Shown piece after piece: positions 1-13,271 of a stretch of 64,000 nt of DNA. This DNA is from Nilaparvata lugens. Its lineage: Eukaryota > Arthropoda > Insecta > Hemiptera > Delphacidae. How positions within the stretch are numbered: the stretch's first letter is position 1; the number at the start of each line of letters is the position of its first letter. The DNA is taken from contig NC_052505.1 of assembly GCF_014356525.2 (NCBI RefSeq), positions 14,456,135 through 14,520,134 on the forward strand, read 5' to 3'. Below the pieces are notes generated by a model that ran no database searches, was not told the DNA's origin, and was given only the letters and a program-made list of their open reading frames with translations. The position numbers and the translations under genes are program-made.

Positions 1-56
1 ACTTTGTTGTCACAACCAAGAAGATGGCGAACCTGCCGAAAGATCTCGTTGTCAAA
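1..56 (+). CDS. Possible first or internal exon of an unidentified plus-strand gene
   Basis: An ATG at 24 in a good context (aagATGGCG) opens 11 codons (MANLPKDLVVK) and runs into a consensus donor, gtgagt, at 57. The frame is also open back to position 1, so it could be the end of an internal exon. GC content is higher than in the following AT-rich DNA. I do not recognise the protein and found no convincing second exon in the next 16 kb. Weak evidence: one short exon only. Confidence 0.35.
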
Positions 57-177
57 GTGAGTGATTAATTCATTTATTGTAAAATATCTGACTGCTAGTC
101 GTTTTTTCTAATAGCAAAAAGTGATCTATATTATACCCTTGTATTTGTATACATACATGATTTTTTTATTGAATAAA

Positions 178-403
178 ATGTTCTCTTTTCAAGTGTTATT
201 ATATAATGTTCTAGTTTGAATAATAAAGTTTATAATAATATTGCCAAAGATGAAATAAATTGTATAAATGATTCAATGTCCTTTCAGGAAATGTTATCGT
301 TTCAAGTGTTATTATTTGTTCTAGGACGGATTTGAAAAATAAAGTTTATAATAATATTGCCAAAGATGAAATAAATTGAATAAATGGTTCAATGTCTTTT
401 CAT
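178..403. repeat. Tandem duplication, about 113 bp x2
   Basis: Direct repeat with offset 113; the shared core 'ttataataatattgccaaag' is followed by 'atgaaataaattg'. Imperfect copies. Confidence 0.85.
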
Positions 404-3400
404 GTGTTCACCTACAACCAATTACAGCTCATCAATATTGCTGGTCTGCTTTTCAATTCACGGTCACCATATCATTGCTTAAATTACTTCATGGAATCTT
501 TGATGAAAATAAGACAACGAATTTTTATTTTCGTGAAAAAACCAAGGTGGAATTACTAAGCGATAAGACAATCTTTAACGATGATCACCATGTGTCGTAT
601 GAATTAGAATTGGAACCGTTTTGGGCTTAAGCCTGTGATACTTTTCTAGAAATGGTGTTATGTTAAATGATTGATTGAATTGAATAAATCTCCAAATTAG
701 CTTCAGTACTTAAAAATTGGAATTTGGGATGAAAAACAACTTCCACTGTCTACTACTTCTTCAAAGCACGATTCTGCTCCTTAAGGAACGTATTTTTCAA
801 GGGCATCTTAATCAATCAAAACCGAATTCCTAAAATTTGTGCATTAAAGAATGAAGGAATGAATGAAGTTTACATTATAAGAGATTCAAGATTCAGCATT
901 CTAGAAGATTGCAGTGGCTTAAAACAATTGAATCTGTAATAAAGATTGTTAGCATAATAATAATAATCATCTCGCTAGTGCTTTTGAAAAATGAAATATG
1001 ATGATATAATGTATTTATTGTTTTCAGTTAAAATTGAGGTGTATCAGAAAATAGCTGAGAATCGGCTAGATTCACCTATCCAGAAGAAACTGTTACAACT
1101 GATTAATAATAGGCTACAATTCACTAGCATTACTTTGGTGATCCAATTCTTATTACAAAATACTGAGAACATATTTTCAAGTTGGTTGGGAAATGATATC
1201 AGGAAATTTTTTTGCTTTTCAAAGTAGCCAAATTTTACTTTAGAAGAGTAATTATGAATAAATATTAAATATAGATAGATAAATAAATGCGTTTTCATTT
1301 TGCACTTCAAAATGTGCTGCATTAAAAGTGATGTGGCGATATTGAGGCAATATAAGAGCCCCCTCTCTTCCACTTCACCAACAGCTTTAATGGAAAATGA
1401 ATTCAAGTCTCTAAACAACGATTAAAAATTTACCTTGATTTTTACAACTTGTAATTAATCAATTACAGTTATATGTTTGGGTGATTCAAATATGCATTTA
1501 AACGAACAGAGATCTCAAACAAACTTGCAGATATTGGCTCAATTTTAATTTAGTTATTCAACTACATAATTAATATGTAAGGACTGCTAATACCTACATT
1601 AATAGAACTTGAATAAGTGTGACAAACTCTGAAAAAGTAGACTGAAACAGCAATTTATAATTAAGAGATCTATTCTCTTCAATGTCACCAATCGCATTCC
1701 TTGGCAAGATTACATAAGAAAATTAAATTCACAGTGGAAAAAATAGTTGGGACCAGACGACAGAACAGGTAATAAGGATATCGGAATGTTGTGTATTAAT
1801 GGATCATAAGGCAAAGATGCATATGGGTGAAATTTCACACCAAACCACAAGATCAGCAACCAAGATTGATAATATTATGCGACAACACTACAGGGCCCAG
1901 ATAGCGTCTTATAAACCACATCCCACTTAGGCCTATCACTCTAGCTGTAGCTCTAAACAATAAAAACTTCCCGTAACGACAAGTCTATTCAGGATGACGA
2001 TAAATCAAACGAATGTTGAATGCTATTGCGATCAAATAATATTCTGCTAAAGAAACACCGTGCACTGTGTCATGTACAAGCTCAATCCGAACGAGTTCAA
2101 TTGTGCATTTTAATGATCCGAGAAATTTAAAACTGAAATTAATATTGTCGATCAATAAAGATGTTAGATACCGCGGACGGGGTTTCAGTTCAATTTTAAT
2201 CCACAAGAGAACAGACAATATTGAACATTTAAAGACGGTACTGGTCTACAATAATAATGTTTCAAATGAATATGCATTACATGGAACGTTCTGAATATTC
2301 ATCACCTAACAGCTCATCAAGTAGGAAAACAAACTCCACATAAACTTTAAACGCGTAACTACAGTTTGTAGGTAAAAAATTATTGAGTCACAAATTTATT
2401 TTTACATATAGACAAACCAGGAGGCCTAATTAGTCACTACCAAACTTCAACTGAAAGCTAAAGGGTTCAACGAGATCTTTTCAAATGTTGACCGTATTTG
2501 ATCGAAATAACGATTTTGCTGCTTGTCTCGAAAATGGGACGTGGGTCGAGAATGGCGCTAAGAGCCATAATATCATTATATGTCGCTTCAATTTGTCAAC
2601 CAGCGAACAATTTAGCGAGGGCTGTCCCAACCCATTAACGCGAAAGCCTTTCTAAAATTCCACCAACAATTCCCAACATACTCAAGGCACAACAACACGT
2701 TAACTTCATAACATACTTATACTGGAAGCTGATCGAAATGAAAAACGGTGTTAATGGTGAATTTTCACTATTTAAAATATGATAAAAAAATAACATTCAA
2801 TAAAACTAATATAACAATATTCAAAACTCATTGCTATTTTTTTGGTTATTGTTGAATAAGTAGGATGAAGTTTTCACCAATACGATACCGGCATTTCATT
2901 TTTTGAAATTCTATAAAGTTATTAATACTAATATTTTTTTCAATTTGAAATACCGGTAAATGATTTTATGAGAGTTCAAAGTATAATAGATTATATAATA
3001 TGTTGAACACCATAAAAATAATGCTTCGCTCAATAGAATTTGGAATATAGAGTAATTTGTCGATATATTTTTGTATAAACCATAATTTGAAGAAAAATCA
3101 ATAATCCAAAGTCCAAACATGAAACAAATAGAAATTTAGATGAACTCCACTAGTTCTGTAATGTCCTTTCTTAGGACTTCTTAGTACACACAATATACAT
3201 TGTGTGTTTCCACCCCTGAAGCCCCATGGAAGCGCAACCCCCACCCACCCCTAAATTCCCCGACCCCATAAATTGGCTACCCAAAAAAGTGGCGTCAGTA
3301 ATCATTTTAAACACTGCTGAACGTTTTTTGACCCCTCCTCTCAAATTTGGTTCTGACCTCCTCCCCATTTAAGAATTTCAAGGACGTGTTCTGCTTCCAA

Positions 3401-3500
3401 ACCCCCCCCCGTGGGACATACCTGACATACTTTTCTATTTCAACAGCTGTACCTTATAATATGATATATATGAAGAATTTAGACATAGACATTAGACAAA
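404..3500. other. No recognised gene
   Basis: AT-rich DNA. Short open frames near 376-630 and 991-1227 lack recognisable homology or codon bias. The tail of the first, with 'ttgggcttaagcctgtgat' at about 621, resembles the 3' end motif of dispersed retroelements seen elsewhere in the window. Nothing else could be assigned. Confidence 0.5.
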
Positions 3501-3690
3501 GACATTTAGACATTCATATTTGCAAGCTTGATTCAGTTATAACTCAATAAAAAAAAACTGATTACGCCATCGATGGAAAACTTCAATTTTCTTTGACATT
3601 TAGACATTCATATTTGCATGCTTGATTCAGTTATAACTCAATAAAAAAACTGATTACGCCATCGATGGAAAACAAACTTCAATTTTCTTT
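3501..3690. repeat. Tandem duplication, about 94 bp x2
   Basis: Two copies (3501-3594, 3595-3690) start with 'gacatttagacattcatatt' and end in 'cttcaattttcttt'. The second has a 4-base insertion near its end. Confidence 0.93.
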
Positions 3691-6369
3691 ACTGACAAAA
3701 ACTAATTTAATTGAGACATTTGATACAGCTACTAATCCAAGTAACCATGAAACAATGCAGATTTAGCAGGAAATGTAGGTCACCACTCAATAGTCAATAT
3801 TAACAGTTCATAGAGTAACAATCACAACCAACAGTTTATGTCAGTGTCTTCAAAAAAATTGTTATTTTAGACGTCACAATTCGATTTCTCAACACTGACC
3901 AAGTTCAGTTTGCAAATTATAGCACTAGTAACATGACATCCTATTCAATACAGCATAAACGGACAAATTTTCATTTCACTTCAAAGAATTTCATCTTTTA
4001 CTAGAAAGATACTCAAGTTTTCTTATTAATTGATAAAAATTGTCTCGACGACACTTTCCACTTGAATACAAGACTCGTGAAAAATATCAATAGTTTTTTC
4101 AATAGCTCTATCATACACACGTTTTCGCACAAAATAAACACTTGTGGTTAGTGAGGATTTCGTCTACATACATTTTATCAGAGCTCAAAATATATCACTC
4201 TCTGCATAGTAGTACATAACTTACTGTCATAATTGGCTATCAATAATATGAAATACACTACTTGAAGAAGGCCATGACAAGTCTTATCAACTCGAAAACG
4301 AGAAACGATAACATAAAATGACTGAATTGCCTGATAATGGGAGAATGAAGCAATTGATAAGACTAATTTTGGAAGATAGGCCTCACAAGCTCAGTCATTC
4401 ACATTATCACCATAAGTGGGAGAGCACTACAACGCTACAAGAGATAACTTTTCTTTAATGGTAGAATATCTCAAAACATAATCTAGATGAGTTACCAATA
4501 TATGTTGCTGCTATTCTCCTACACTTCTATAATTTCTTCTTCATATACAACGGGGAAAAATTTCTGTCTGATCCTTAAGGACAAATTAATTCTTACTACA
4601 GTGAATAATTGAATTATTAGAGGGCTGCATTCTCTGATCGAACTTCTCCTAATGAACAATATTGGTAATAGTTGAATATTCATACATAACAAACTGCCTG
4701 TGTAATTATTTATCACAAATATTATAAATCAACGACCCAAATAAGAAATTCTACAACGAAGCACATAATTATAATTAGTAGGTTATTCTATTTGGCAACA
4801 GAATATTTCCAATTTCTTGACCAAAGCCCAGGCCATTGAATATTGCAAGAAATGTAGATTACTGCTGTTAAATGACAAGCAACATATTTGGATAAAATTG
4901 AGTTGTTTGCAAGTAGGCTACATTTTTATTCAGAGATCCTATAAAATAATGGTATGTCACTAATAAGTAATTCCTTGGGGAATGCAGACATTGGAGAAGA
5001 ATTATGTTCTCAAATTTATCACAACATAGAATCTCACAGCAAACTGATATTTCACATGCGCTGAATATCCTAGGCTACCTACACATAATACTCAGTCCAC
5101 ATCTAAATCTACTACTTAGTTAAAATCAAACCATTCAATTACTCAGAGCAGAACAGAAGTAACTCAGAGCAGAACCGAAATAAAGAGAAGAATGAAGTAC
5201 GTGAGTTTCAACTTGTAAATTGATTATTTACGCATTAAACGAATAACATACATTTACCAATTGGTTCTAGCATTTGAAAACGAGAGCAAGAATAATGTAA
5301 TTTAAAAACTAAGTCTTGCTAGTTGACGTTGACTAATTTATTAGTATACAAAGCGTACTTCGAAATTCACGCATAAGTACTGTTAAGCATAAGAGGACCA
5401 ATAAAGAATGACCTTTTTATTCATATTGTAGAATCAAATTTTACTAGAACTCAAATGCAGTGTGCATTGTAAAATATTAAAATTTTTCTTCAAAAAGATG
5501 AAATAGTTCAGCATGATATACTTAGGCCTACATAGAAAATGGCTAAATATAATCATAATAGTAATTAAAATTCACTAGATTTCATCAAATTTAGCTTATT
5601 GAAATTGTTAGATGAAAAATTATTAAAAAAGATTTCGGAATTAAAAATAAAATTTGGATTTTTAAATTAAAAATTGAGTAAATTGATAATGTTTATCAAG
5701 CTTAAAACTTTAATTAATATATCAATTCAATTTCTGGAATAAAAAAGGCAGGTTTCTAAGCATTTACTTAAATTTGATTTATTTATGAATTTGCTGTAGT
5801 TGATATTCTTTATTTTTATCAGAACATATACTTTTTGTATTTTTACTCTAATTATTTGGACATTGTAAATCAACTTTCATTATGTTAGGATTAATAAAAT
5901 CCAACAGATTATAGGCTAACTTGAACCTATTTTTTTATGGAATAATATTGAAGATTCAAAATATTCAAGTGACAGCTTGAAGCATAAACCGCACAATGAA
6001 AACGTAGTTTCAAAGATACGAGTAACGCCAAAATAAATACAGAGAAGAACATAATAGAAGAAAAATTTTAATAAATTTTACTCGTTTGTTCAAAATTATT
6101 TTTACGTTAAAACAATTTCGGTAAGTGTCGTTATGGTCGAAGAATTTTCATTGTCAATTTTCCAATATTATGAATGAAATATGAGTTGAAAACACTTTAA
6201 CAATTGAAATACATACATAAATATGTAAGAAATTGACTTAAAATACATTTCTGGGTATAAAATCAGTGAATAAAACATAAATATTGTAACTTACATTTTG
6301 ATTGAACTGCTGTCGTGTGACACTATCACTCCATTTTCTTATTGGTAAATAAACACGCTGTATGTCGCC
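3691..6369. other. No recognised gene or repeat
   Basis: Very AT-rich, with stop codons in all frames. I see no splice-flanked open segment that I can assign and no strong inverted repeat. Confidence 0.5.
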
Positions 6370-6743
6370 GATGCCTCTTGGATTGTAGTTGACTGTATAG
6401 ACTTCTCGATAAACTACAGTGAAATACAGTAGGCCGTGATATTATTGATGCTACATCTTAACGAGTGGTACTTAGATGCAACGAAATTAGAATTGCTCGA
6501 AATGAAAACAGACAATTCATCAGTTGATCGAATAGAGTACTTCCAATATTGGAGAAGGATGGCACAACAACAACGTTGTCATCCAACTATACTATAGTGA
6601 TATCCAGATTCTCTTGCTTTGTAACTTGCAACTGCCTTCTATAAAAGTGAACTGATTCCGGTCTAATGACAGACAAGAACAGTAGACAGCAACACCAATT
6701 TTAATCAGGAGCTGACTTTATAACTTTATTTCATCCAACTATA

Positions 6744-6964
6744 CTATAGTGAGGTCCACGTTATAATAACAGTATTTGATCAACTTTGGTTTTGCTATCC
6801 TTGTCTATCATTCGACAAAGCCGGTGGTACTATCCTTTTCTAGGTCCACAACGATGTCAATTATGTTTTCGACAGTGTAGAAATATAATTAATTAATACA
6901 GAGAATTGACATCGCTATTCTTCTATCTTTATCCACTGCCATTATAACGTGGACCTCACTATAG
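6744..6964. mobile_element. MITE family 1 (CTATAGTGAGGTCCACG termini), copy 1
   Basis: 221 bp with long terminal inverted repeats: it starts ctatagtgaggtccacgtta and ends with its reverse complement. There is no coding capacity. Further copies in this window are at 7755-7975, 12258-12451, 14023-14235, 14624-14818, 32086-32439 and 41547-41920, with single ends at about 8427 and 13190. Confidence 0.88.
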
Positions 6965-7754
6965 CGTGGAAAAGGTAGCTTTAAGCTTGAGATGGTTGAA
7001 TTTGATGCATGTACATTATTGAAATGGGTTAAAATATCCCTCCTCCTTTTATCATTTAATTACATGAAAGCTTTTGGAAAAGCTTCAAAACGGTAAACTT
7101 TCACGACGTAGAATTGGTCAACCCACTATGTTCTGTCCAGATGTGATGATGTTCTGAGAAAAGCTCCGATTTATATAGATTCATTTATTTCATTTACAAC
7201 TTATCAGAATCGTTTTTTATTTAATATCCATAGTTTTTATTACTCTATGATTTCATCTCGATTTAACACATATATTTTAAAATTATTAAAATAATTATTA
7301 TCATCTCTCACAGCTGTTGAAAAGAGCGGAAGATTCAAATGTTTGACTTCAATCTAAAAACATCAGGGCAAGGTTGCACAGATGCCTCTTGGATTGTAGT
7401 TGACTGTATAGACTTCTCGATAAACTACAGTGAAATACAGTAGGCCGTGATATTATTGATGCTACATCTTAACGAGTGGTACTTAGATGCAACGAAATTA
7501 GAATTGCTCGAAATGAAAACAGACAATTCATCAGTTGATCGAATAGAGTACTTCCAATATTGGAGAAGGATGGCACAACAACAACGTTGTCATCCAACTA
7601 TACTATAGTGATATCCAGATTCTCTTGCTTTGTAACTTGCAACTGCCTTCTATAAAAGTGAACTGATTCCGGTCTAATGACAGACAAGAACAGTAGACAG
7701 CAACACCAATTTTAATCAGGAGCTGACTTTATAACTTTATTTCATCCAACTATA

Positions 7755-7975
7755 CTATAGTGAGGTCCACGTTATAATAACAGTATTTGATCAACTTTGG
7801 TTTTGCTATCCTTGTCTATCATTCGACAAAGCCGGTGGTACTATCCTTTTCTAGGTCCACAACGATGTCAATTATGTTTTCGACAGTGTAGAAATATAAT
7901 TAATTAATACAGAGAATTGACATCGCTATTCTTCTATCTTTATCCACTGCCATTATAACGTGGACCTCACTATAG
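7755..7975. mobile_element. MITE family 1, copy 2
   Basis: The same element carried in the second 1011-bp unit; terminal inverted repeats are intact. Confidence 0.88.
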
Positions 7976-8540
7976 CGTGGAAAAGGTAGCTTTAAGCTTG
8001 AGATGGTTGAATTTGATGCATGTACATTATTGAAATGGGTTAAAATATCCCTCCTCCTTTTATCATTTAATTACATGAAAGCTTTTGGAAAAGCTTCAAA
8101 ACGGTAAACTTTCACGACGTAGAATTGGTCAACCCACTATGTTCTGTCCAGATGTGATGATGTTCTGAGAAAAGCTCCGATTTATATAGATTCATTTATT
8201 TCATTTACAACTTATCAGAATCGTTTTTTATTTAATATCCATAGTTTTTATTACTCTATGATTTCATCTCGATTTAACACATATATTTTAAAATTATTAA
8301 AATAATTATTATCATCTCTCACAGCTGTTGAAAAGAGCGGAAGATTCAAATGTTTGACTTCAATCTAAAAACATCAGGGCAAGGTTGCACAGAAGCCTGT
8401 TAAATTTAAATTATGATTAAAAGTGCCTATAGTGAGGTCCACGTTATAATGGCAGTGATTCATGATGGATTGTTGGAGAGTTAAAGCCCTGAAAGAGCAA
8501 AACATTAGATAAAAACCTATTATTTTAACAATAATTACAC

Positions 8541-10240
8541 ACCTTCAAGAGCGAATATCTCGGGAACTGTTGGGAATATCACAAAATTCCACTGATAAAA
8601 AAGTGTAGAGAATTTATCAAGTTTCATTTCTGAATAGTAAATAATGTCGGATAAACGCATTGTTCTCAAGATATGAGCGTGGAAGCAAAACGCTGAAAAA
8701 TGCAACTTTTAAACCACCCTCATCCCCTTAGCACATGTGAGTTAGGAATGGGGACTTTTAATATGATCGATCTCCTCCTAACTAGTCTCAACAAAGTTGC
8801 AAAATCAAACATTTTGTTTAAAACATTCCCTCCTTATTCCTTTGTCAATTGGTCTATTGTTGCAAAAATAGAGATTTCACACTCTACACTAAAGCTGCTG
8901 CAAAAGGTATAGGGGAATTTGTTAAAGCGAGAAATTATACATCAAATTGAAGAGAATTTAATGCTCTATAAGCTCATAATCAACATGGATTTTTATCATC
9001 GATTTTTGAAAAGTTATGAGCAAAAATAGAAAAAAATTGGTGGCAAACTTTTTTTTTTAAATGTCACGTTCTAGAGCGGATATCTCGAAAACTAGAGGAG
9101 ATAAATATGGAAAAAGTTTTTAAATGAATATTGTAGGAAATTATGTAAGCTTTAAATTTCACACTCAACACTAAAGCTGCTGCAAAAGGTGTAGGGAAAT
9201 TCGTGAAATTATACATCAAATTGAAGAGAATTTAATGCTCTATAATCTCATAATCAACATGGATTTTTCTCATTTATTTTTAAAAAGTTGTAAGAGCAAA
9301 AATGGTGGCAAACGTGTTTTTTTCAAAAATGTCACACCTTCTAAAGCGAATATCTCGGGAACTGTTGGGAATATCACAAAATTCCACTGATAAAAAAGTG
9401 TAGAGAATTTATCAAGTTTCATTTCTGAATAGTAAATAATGTCGGATAAACGCATTGTTCTCAAGATATGAGCGTGGAAGCAAAACGCTGAAAAATGCAA
9501 CTTTTAAACCACCCTCATCCCCTTAGCACATGTGAGTTAGGAATGGGGACTTTTAATATGATCGATCTCCTCCTAACTAGTCTCAACAAAGTTGCAAAAT
9601 CAAACATTTTGTTTAAAACATTCCCTCCTTATTCCTTTGTCAATTGGTCTATTGTTGCAAAAATAGAGATTTCACACTCTACACTAAAGCTGCTGCAAAA
9701 GGTATAGGGGAATTTGTTAAAGCGAGAAATTATACATCAAATTGAAGAGAATTTAATGCTCTATAAGCTCATAATCAACATGGATTTTTATCATCGATTT
9801 TTGAAAAGTTATGAGCAAAAATAGAAAAAAATTGGTGGCAAACTTTTTTTTTTAAATGTCACGTTCTAGAGCGGATATCTCGAAAACTAGAGGAGATAAA
9901 TATGGAAAAAGTTTTTAAATGAATATTGTAGGAAATTATGTAAGCTTTAAATTTCACACTCAACACTAAAGCTGCTGCAAAAGGTGTAGGGAAATTCGTG
10001 AAATTATACATCAAATTGAAGAGAATTTAATGCTCTATAATCTCATAATCAACATGGATTTTTCTCATTTATTTTTAAAAAGTTGTAAGAGCAAAAATGG
10101 TGGCAAACGTGTTTTTTTCAAAAATGTCACACCTTCTAAAGCGGATATCTCGAAAACTAGAGGAGATAAATAAAGAAAAAGTTTTGAAATGAATATTGTA
10201 GGAAATTATGTAAGCTTTGATTTGTTATATGACAGTCAAG
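8541..10240. repeat. Tandem duplication, 795 bp x2 plus a partial third
   Basis: Unit 8541-9335 is repeated at 9336-10130, and a partial third begins at 10131. The copies look near-identical. Inside each unit a segment with 'ctaaagctgctgcaaaaggt' occurs twice, so the unit itself arose by an older duplication. The 70-codon open frames inside are identical and have no recognisable product. Confidence 0.93.
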
Positions 10241-10597
10241 TCCATAGGGTACATAGTTTTTGAGTTTTTTGCGAAAAACCAAAAAAATGGTACCTTAAAA
10301 CCACCCCACCCTCTTAGCACAGGAGGTGGGGGACTTTTGATATATTTACCTCCTTACTACCCTAAATAGAACTGCGGGGTCAAAAATTGTCTTCCCAACT
10401 TTTTCCTCTATAACCTTTCCTTGACTGGACTACAATGAAAGGTGACTGAATTTTGCATAATTTTTTTGTATTTTATCTCAATCAGGTACTCTCCACTTCA
10501 ACTTTGTTTTCTTCGTAATTTCTTTTAACTTTTTTTAATTTTTTTTAATTTTTCAAATTTCTAATGAAATTAGTAGGTACCGTACCGTACTCTCCTT

Positions 10598-11526
10598 CTT
10601 ACTCCGTTAATTGCTTACGCCCAGTCAGTATTACAGTATGGCATTAGGGTATGGGGTGGGGCATTGGACATACATTTAAACAAAATCTCCTTAATTCAAA
10701 AACACTTAATTAAAGCAGCACTTGGTCGACCCAGACGTTACCCTACAAATCTCCTTTTTACAGAATTCCCAGTTTTAACAGTTAGGCAACTATTTGTGAA
10801 AAACATAATATTATACATAATTAAAAACAGAAATCTATTTACACCTCAAGCTCGAACCTACAATTTTCGAATGCAAGATAATTATCAGATTAACAGAACT
10901 GACATGACTGTATGCCGAAGACAATTTCCTTACATCTGCAATAGACTCATCAACCTGCTACCAGAAAACTTAATAGCAAATAGAACAACAAAAGCAAATC
11001 CTAAAAAAATAGCAGAGTGGATAAAATCAATAAACACTTCTCAATTCTTACAAACATAATATAATATTAAATATCACCATCATCTCATTTCACTAACTAC
11101 AGTTCATCAATAATTGTATCAATTCTCAATTATATTTCAGATATATTCCTTCCAACACAATATATATCAACATTGACTTATAACAGCAACCAATCATAAA
11201 ATTTAATATAGCAGTAACTTACTCCATTTGTATTACACTTCAACTTTTCTCATATTATCAGTATTCTGTACATTTTTATTGTCATACATATTTGTATTAA
11301 TTTTTCTTCTCTTTCACTTGTGTATTGTACTTTTTATGATTTTTTTGGTACTCGCTGCCAGCACTCAAACCCTTGGTTTTGCAGGCAGCGCCTATTATGT
11401 TATTTTGTGTAACAAAGTTTTTATTTATATGAATACTTTGATTGTCTATCTTGCTTAACTTTGTTTTGACATTTATCATTGTTTTGTATTATATTTGAAA
11501 TGGCAAATAAAATTTGATTTGATTTG
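10598..11526 (+). mobile_element. Non-LTR retrotransposon 3' end (reverse transcriptase C-terminus and tail)
   Basis: An open frame from about 10598 to 11059 encodes SVLQYGIRVWGGAL, then LIQKHLIKAALGRPRRYP and CRRQFPYICNRLINLLPENL, typical of the region after the catalytic palm in insect CR1/Jockey-type elements. A 3'UTR with a small hairpin (ctcgctgcc..ggcagcgcc, 11349-11391) ends in AATAAAATTTGA repeats (about 11506-11527). 5' truncated, as is usual. Confidence 0.85.
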
Positions 11527-12257
11527 ATAAACTCCTCTTATTTAATAACTAAATTTTTCTCTTTTTTAATTCTCTATCAATGAAGTATTCTCCACTTGTC
11601 TGCACTGTCTGTTTGGACTCAGTTTTGTTTGCGAAGAGTTTCAAAGCACTTCTTTCAGTTTTTTGCAAAATCGACAGTAACTCCATTAACTCTTCGTTGA
11701 AATCACTTCCTAATTTTTCCCACTTTTTCAATAACTTTTAAGAACTCTTTTCAAGAACTTTTCGAGAGCTTTTTTCAAGAACAGCTTTTTCAAGAAATAA
11801 TAAATAGAACGTTTCAAATTTTGTACAGATGTTCAAATGAGGTGTGAAAGTATAATGAATAACTTTGAAATAACACCGGAAAAGATACATCGGTAGTTTT
11901 TTCTTCTTCTTAGCGTATTCCAGCAAATTTCAGCGTTTTTTTTCAACTTTTTCAAAAATTTTTATATAAAATATTCGAATTTGATACACATTAGTCGACC
12001 GATTAGTGGGAAGACTAGTCGGACAACTAGTTTCAAGTTCTATCTTTTTGATTCTCATCAATTTTTCTGCAAAATCGACCGTAACCACTCCGTTTACCTC
12101 CGTAAACAAAGTCGTAGTGCATTCATGTAACGTAGCTCAGGTAGAGCTCCTACACCAGAAACACTAGCTGATATAGATCAGCTGAAATCAACGAATTTTG
12201 TAGGAGAACTACCTGTGCTGACGTCACACGAATGCACTACGCCTTTGTTTACGGAAG

Positions 12258-12451
12258 TATAGTGAGGTGGATAAAGATAGAAGAATAGCGATGCCGATTC
12301 TCTGCATTAATTAATTATATTTCTACACTGTCAAAAACATAATTGGCATCGTTGTGGACCTAGAAAAGGACAGGCTTTGTCGAATGACAGAAAAAGTTAG
12401 CATAACCAAAGTTGATCAAATACTGTCATTATAACGTGGGCGTTACTATAG
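12258..12451. mobile_element. MITE family 1, copy with a shortened left terminal repeat
   Basis: Starts gtatagtgaggtggataaag, so 18 bp of the usual left arm are missing; the right arm reads gtgggcgttactatag. Confidence 0.8.
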
Positions 12452-12532
12452 TGCCGTAACTCCATAACTCTTCCTTGAAATCCTCTTAAATCACATCCTA
12501 ATTTTTTCCACTTAACACAGCACAACTGGTCG

Positions 12533-13118
12533 ACCGATTAGTGGGATGACTGGACGGACAGCAAGCCGGCCGATTGGTGGGACAACTAGTCGACCGATTA
12601 GTGGGACAACTGGTCGGCCGATTAGTATGACAAGTAGCCGACCGATTAGTGGGACGACTTGTCGGACGATTATTGGGACAAAAAGTCAGTCTAATAGTGG
12701 GACAACTAGTCGACCGATTAGTGGGACAACTGGTCGGCCGATTAGTGTGACAACTAGTAGACTGATTAGTGGGATGACTTGTCGGACGATTAGTGGGACA
12801 ACTAGTCGGTCGATTAGTGTGATGACTAGCCGGACAGCTTGCCGGCCGATTAGTATGACAACTAGTCGACCGATTAGTGGGACAACTAGGCGGCCGATTA
12901 GTGGGACAACTAGCCGGTCGATTAGTGGGGTAACTAGTCGACCGATTAGTGGGGTAACTGGTCGGCCGATTAGTGTGACAACTAGTCGACCGATTAGTGG
13001 AATGACTTGTTGGACGATTATTGGGACAACTAGTCGGTCGATTAGTGTGGTGACTAGCCGGACAACTAGTCGGCCGTGGGACAACTACTCGGTCGATTGG
13101 TGGGACAACTAGTCGGCC
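12533..13118. repeat. 24-bp minisatellite, array 1
   Basis: About 24 units of a 24-bp motif of the form gggacaactagtcgaccgattagt, with variants. Because 24 is a multiple of three, long frames stay open on both strands (8-residue repeats such as SGTTSRPI). This is a by-product and not evidence of a gene. Confidence 0.93.
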
Positions 13119-13214
13119 GATAATTGATAATTAGTCAATTGACAAGACAGAGTAGGATCGGCAAGGTTTTTCTCCTATCTTTCTCCACTGTCATTATAAC
13201 GTGGACCTCACTAT

Positions 13215-13271
13215 AGAGAACCAATCAGAGAAGGTTTTTATTGAATAGAATACTTCTCTGATTGGTTCTCT
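13215..13271. repeat. Short perfect hairpin
   Basis: Arms agagaaccaatcagagaag and its reverse complement flank a loop of about 19 bp. It directly abuts a family 1 MITE end. A second copy is at 15642-15698. Confidence 0.85.

Larger units (their letters stand above)
6370..8391. repeat. Exact-looking tandem duplication, 1011 bp x2
   Basis: Unit 6370-7380 is followed immediately by 7381-8391. Stretches compared by eye are identical, including the embedded MITE at 6744-6964 and 7755-7975. Either a very recent duplication or an assembly duplication. Confidence 0.95.

Noticed and set aside
991..1227. 78-codon frame preceded by a good acceptor (ttgttttcag) that could continue the exon at 24-56
   Set aside because: Phase does not match the donor at 57, and the peptide is not recognised.
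2540..2800. Slightly GC-richer patch that might be a promoter or exon
   Set aside because: No donor/acceptor pair with an open frame and no recognised protein.
8700..9707. Two identical 70-codon frames (8700-8912, 9495-9707)
   Set aside because: They are the same piece of the 795-bp tandem repeat; no recognisable protein and no coding bias.
12546..13112. 188-codon open frame rich in Thr/Ser/Arg repeats (and 14913-15539, 208 codons)
   Set aside because: It is a 24-bp minisatellite whose unit length keeps frames open on both strands; no family, no splice context.
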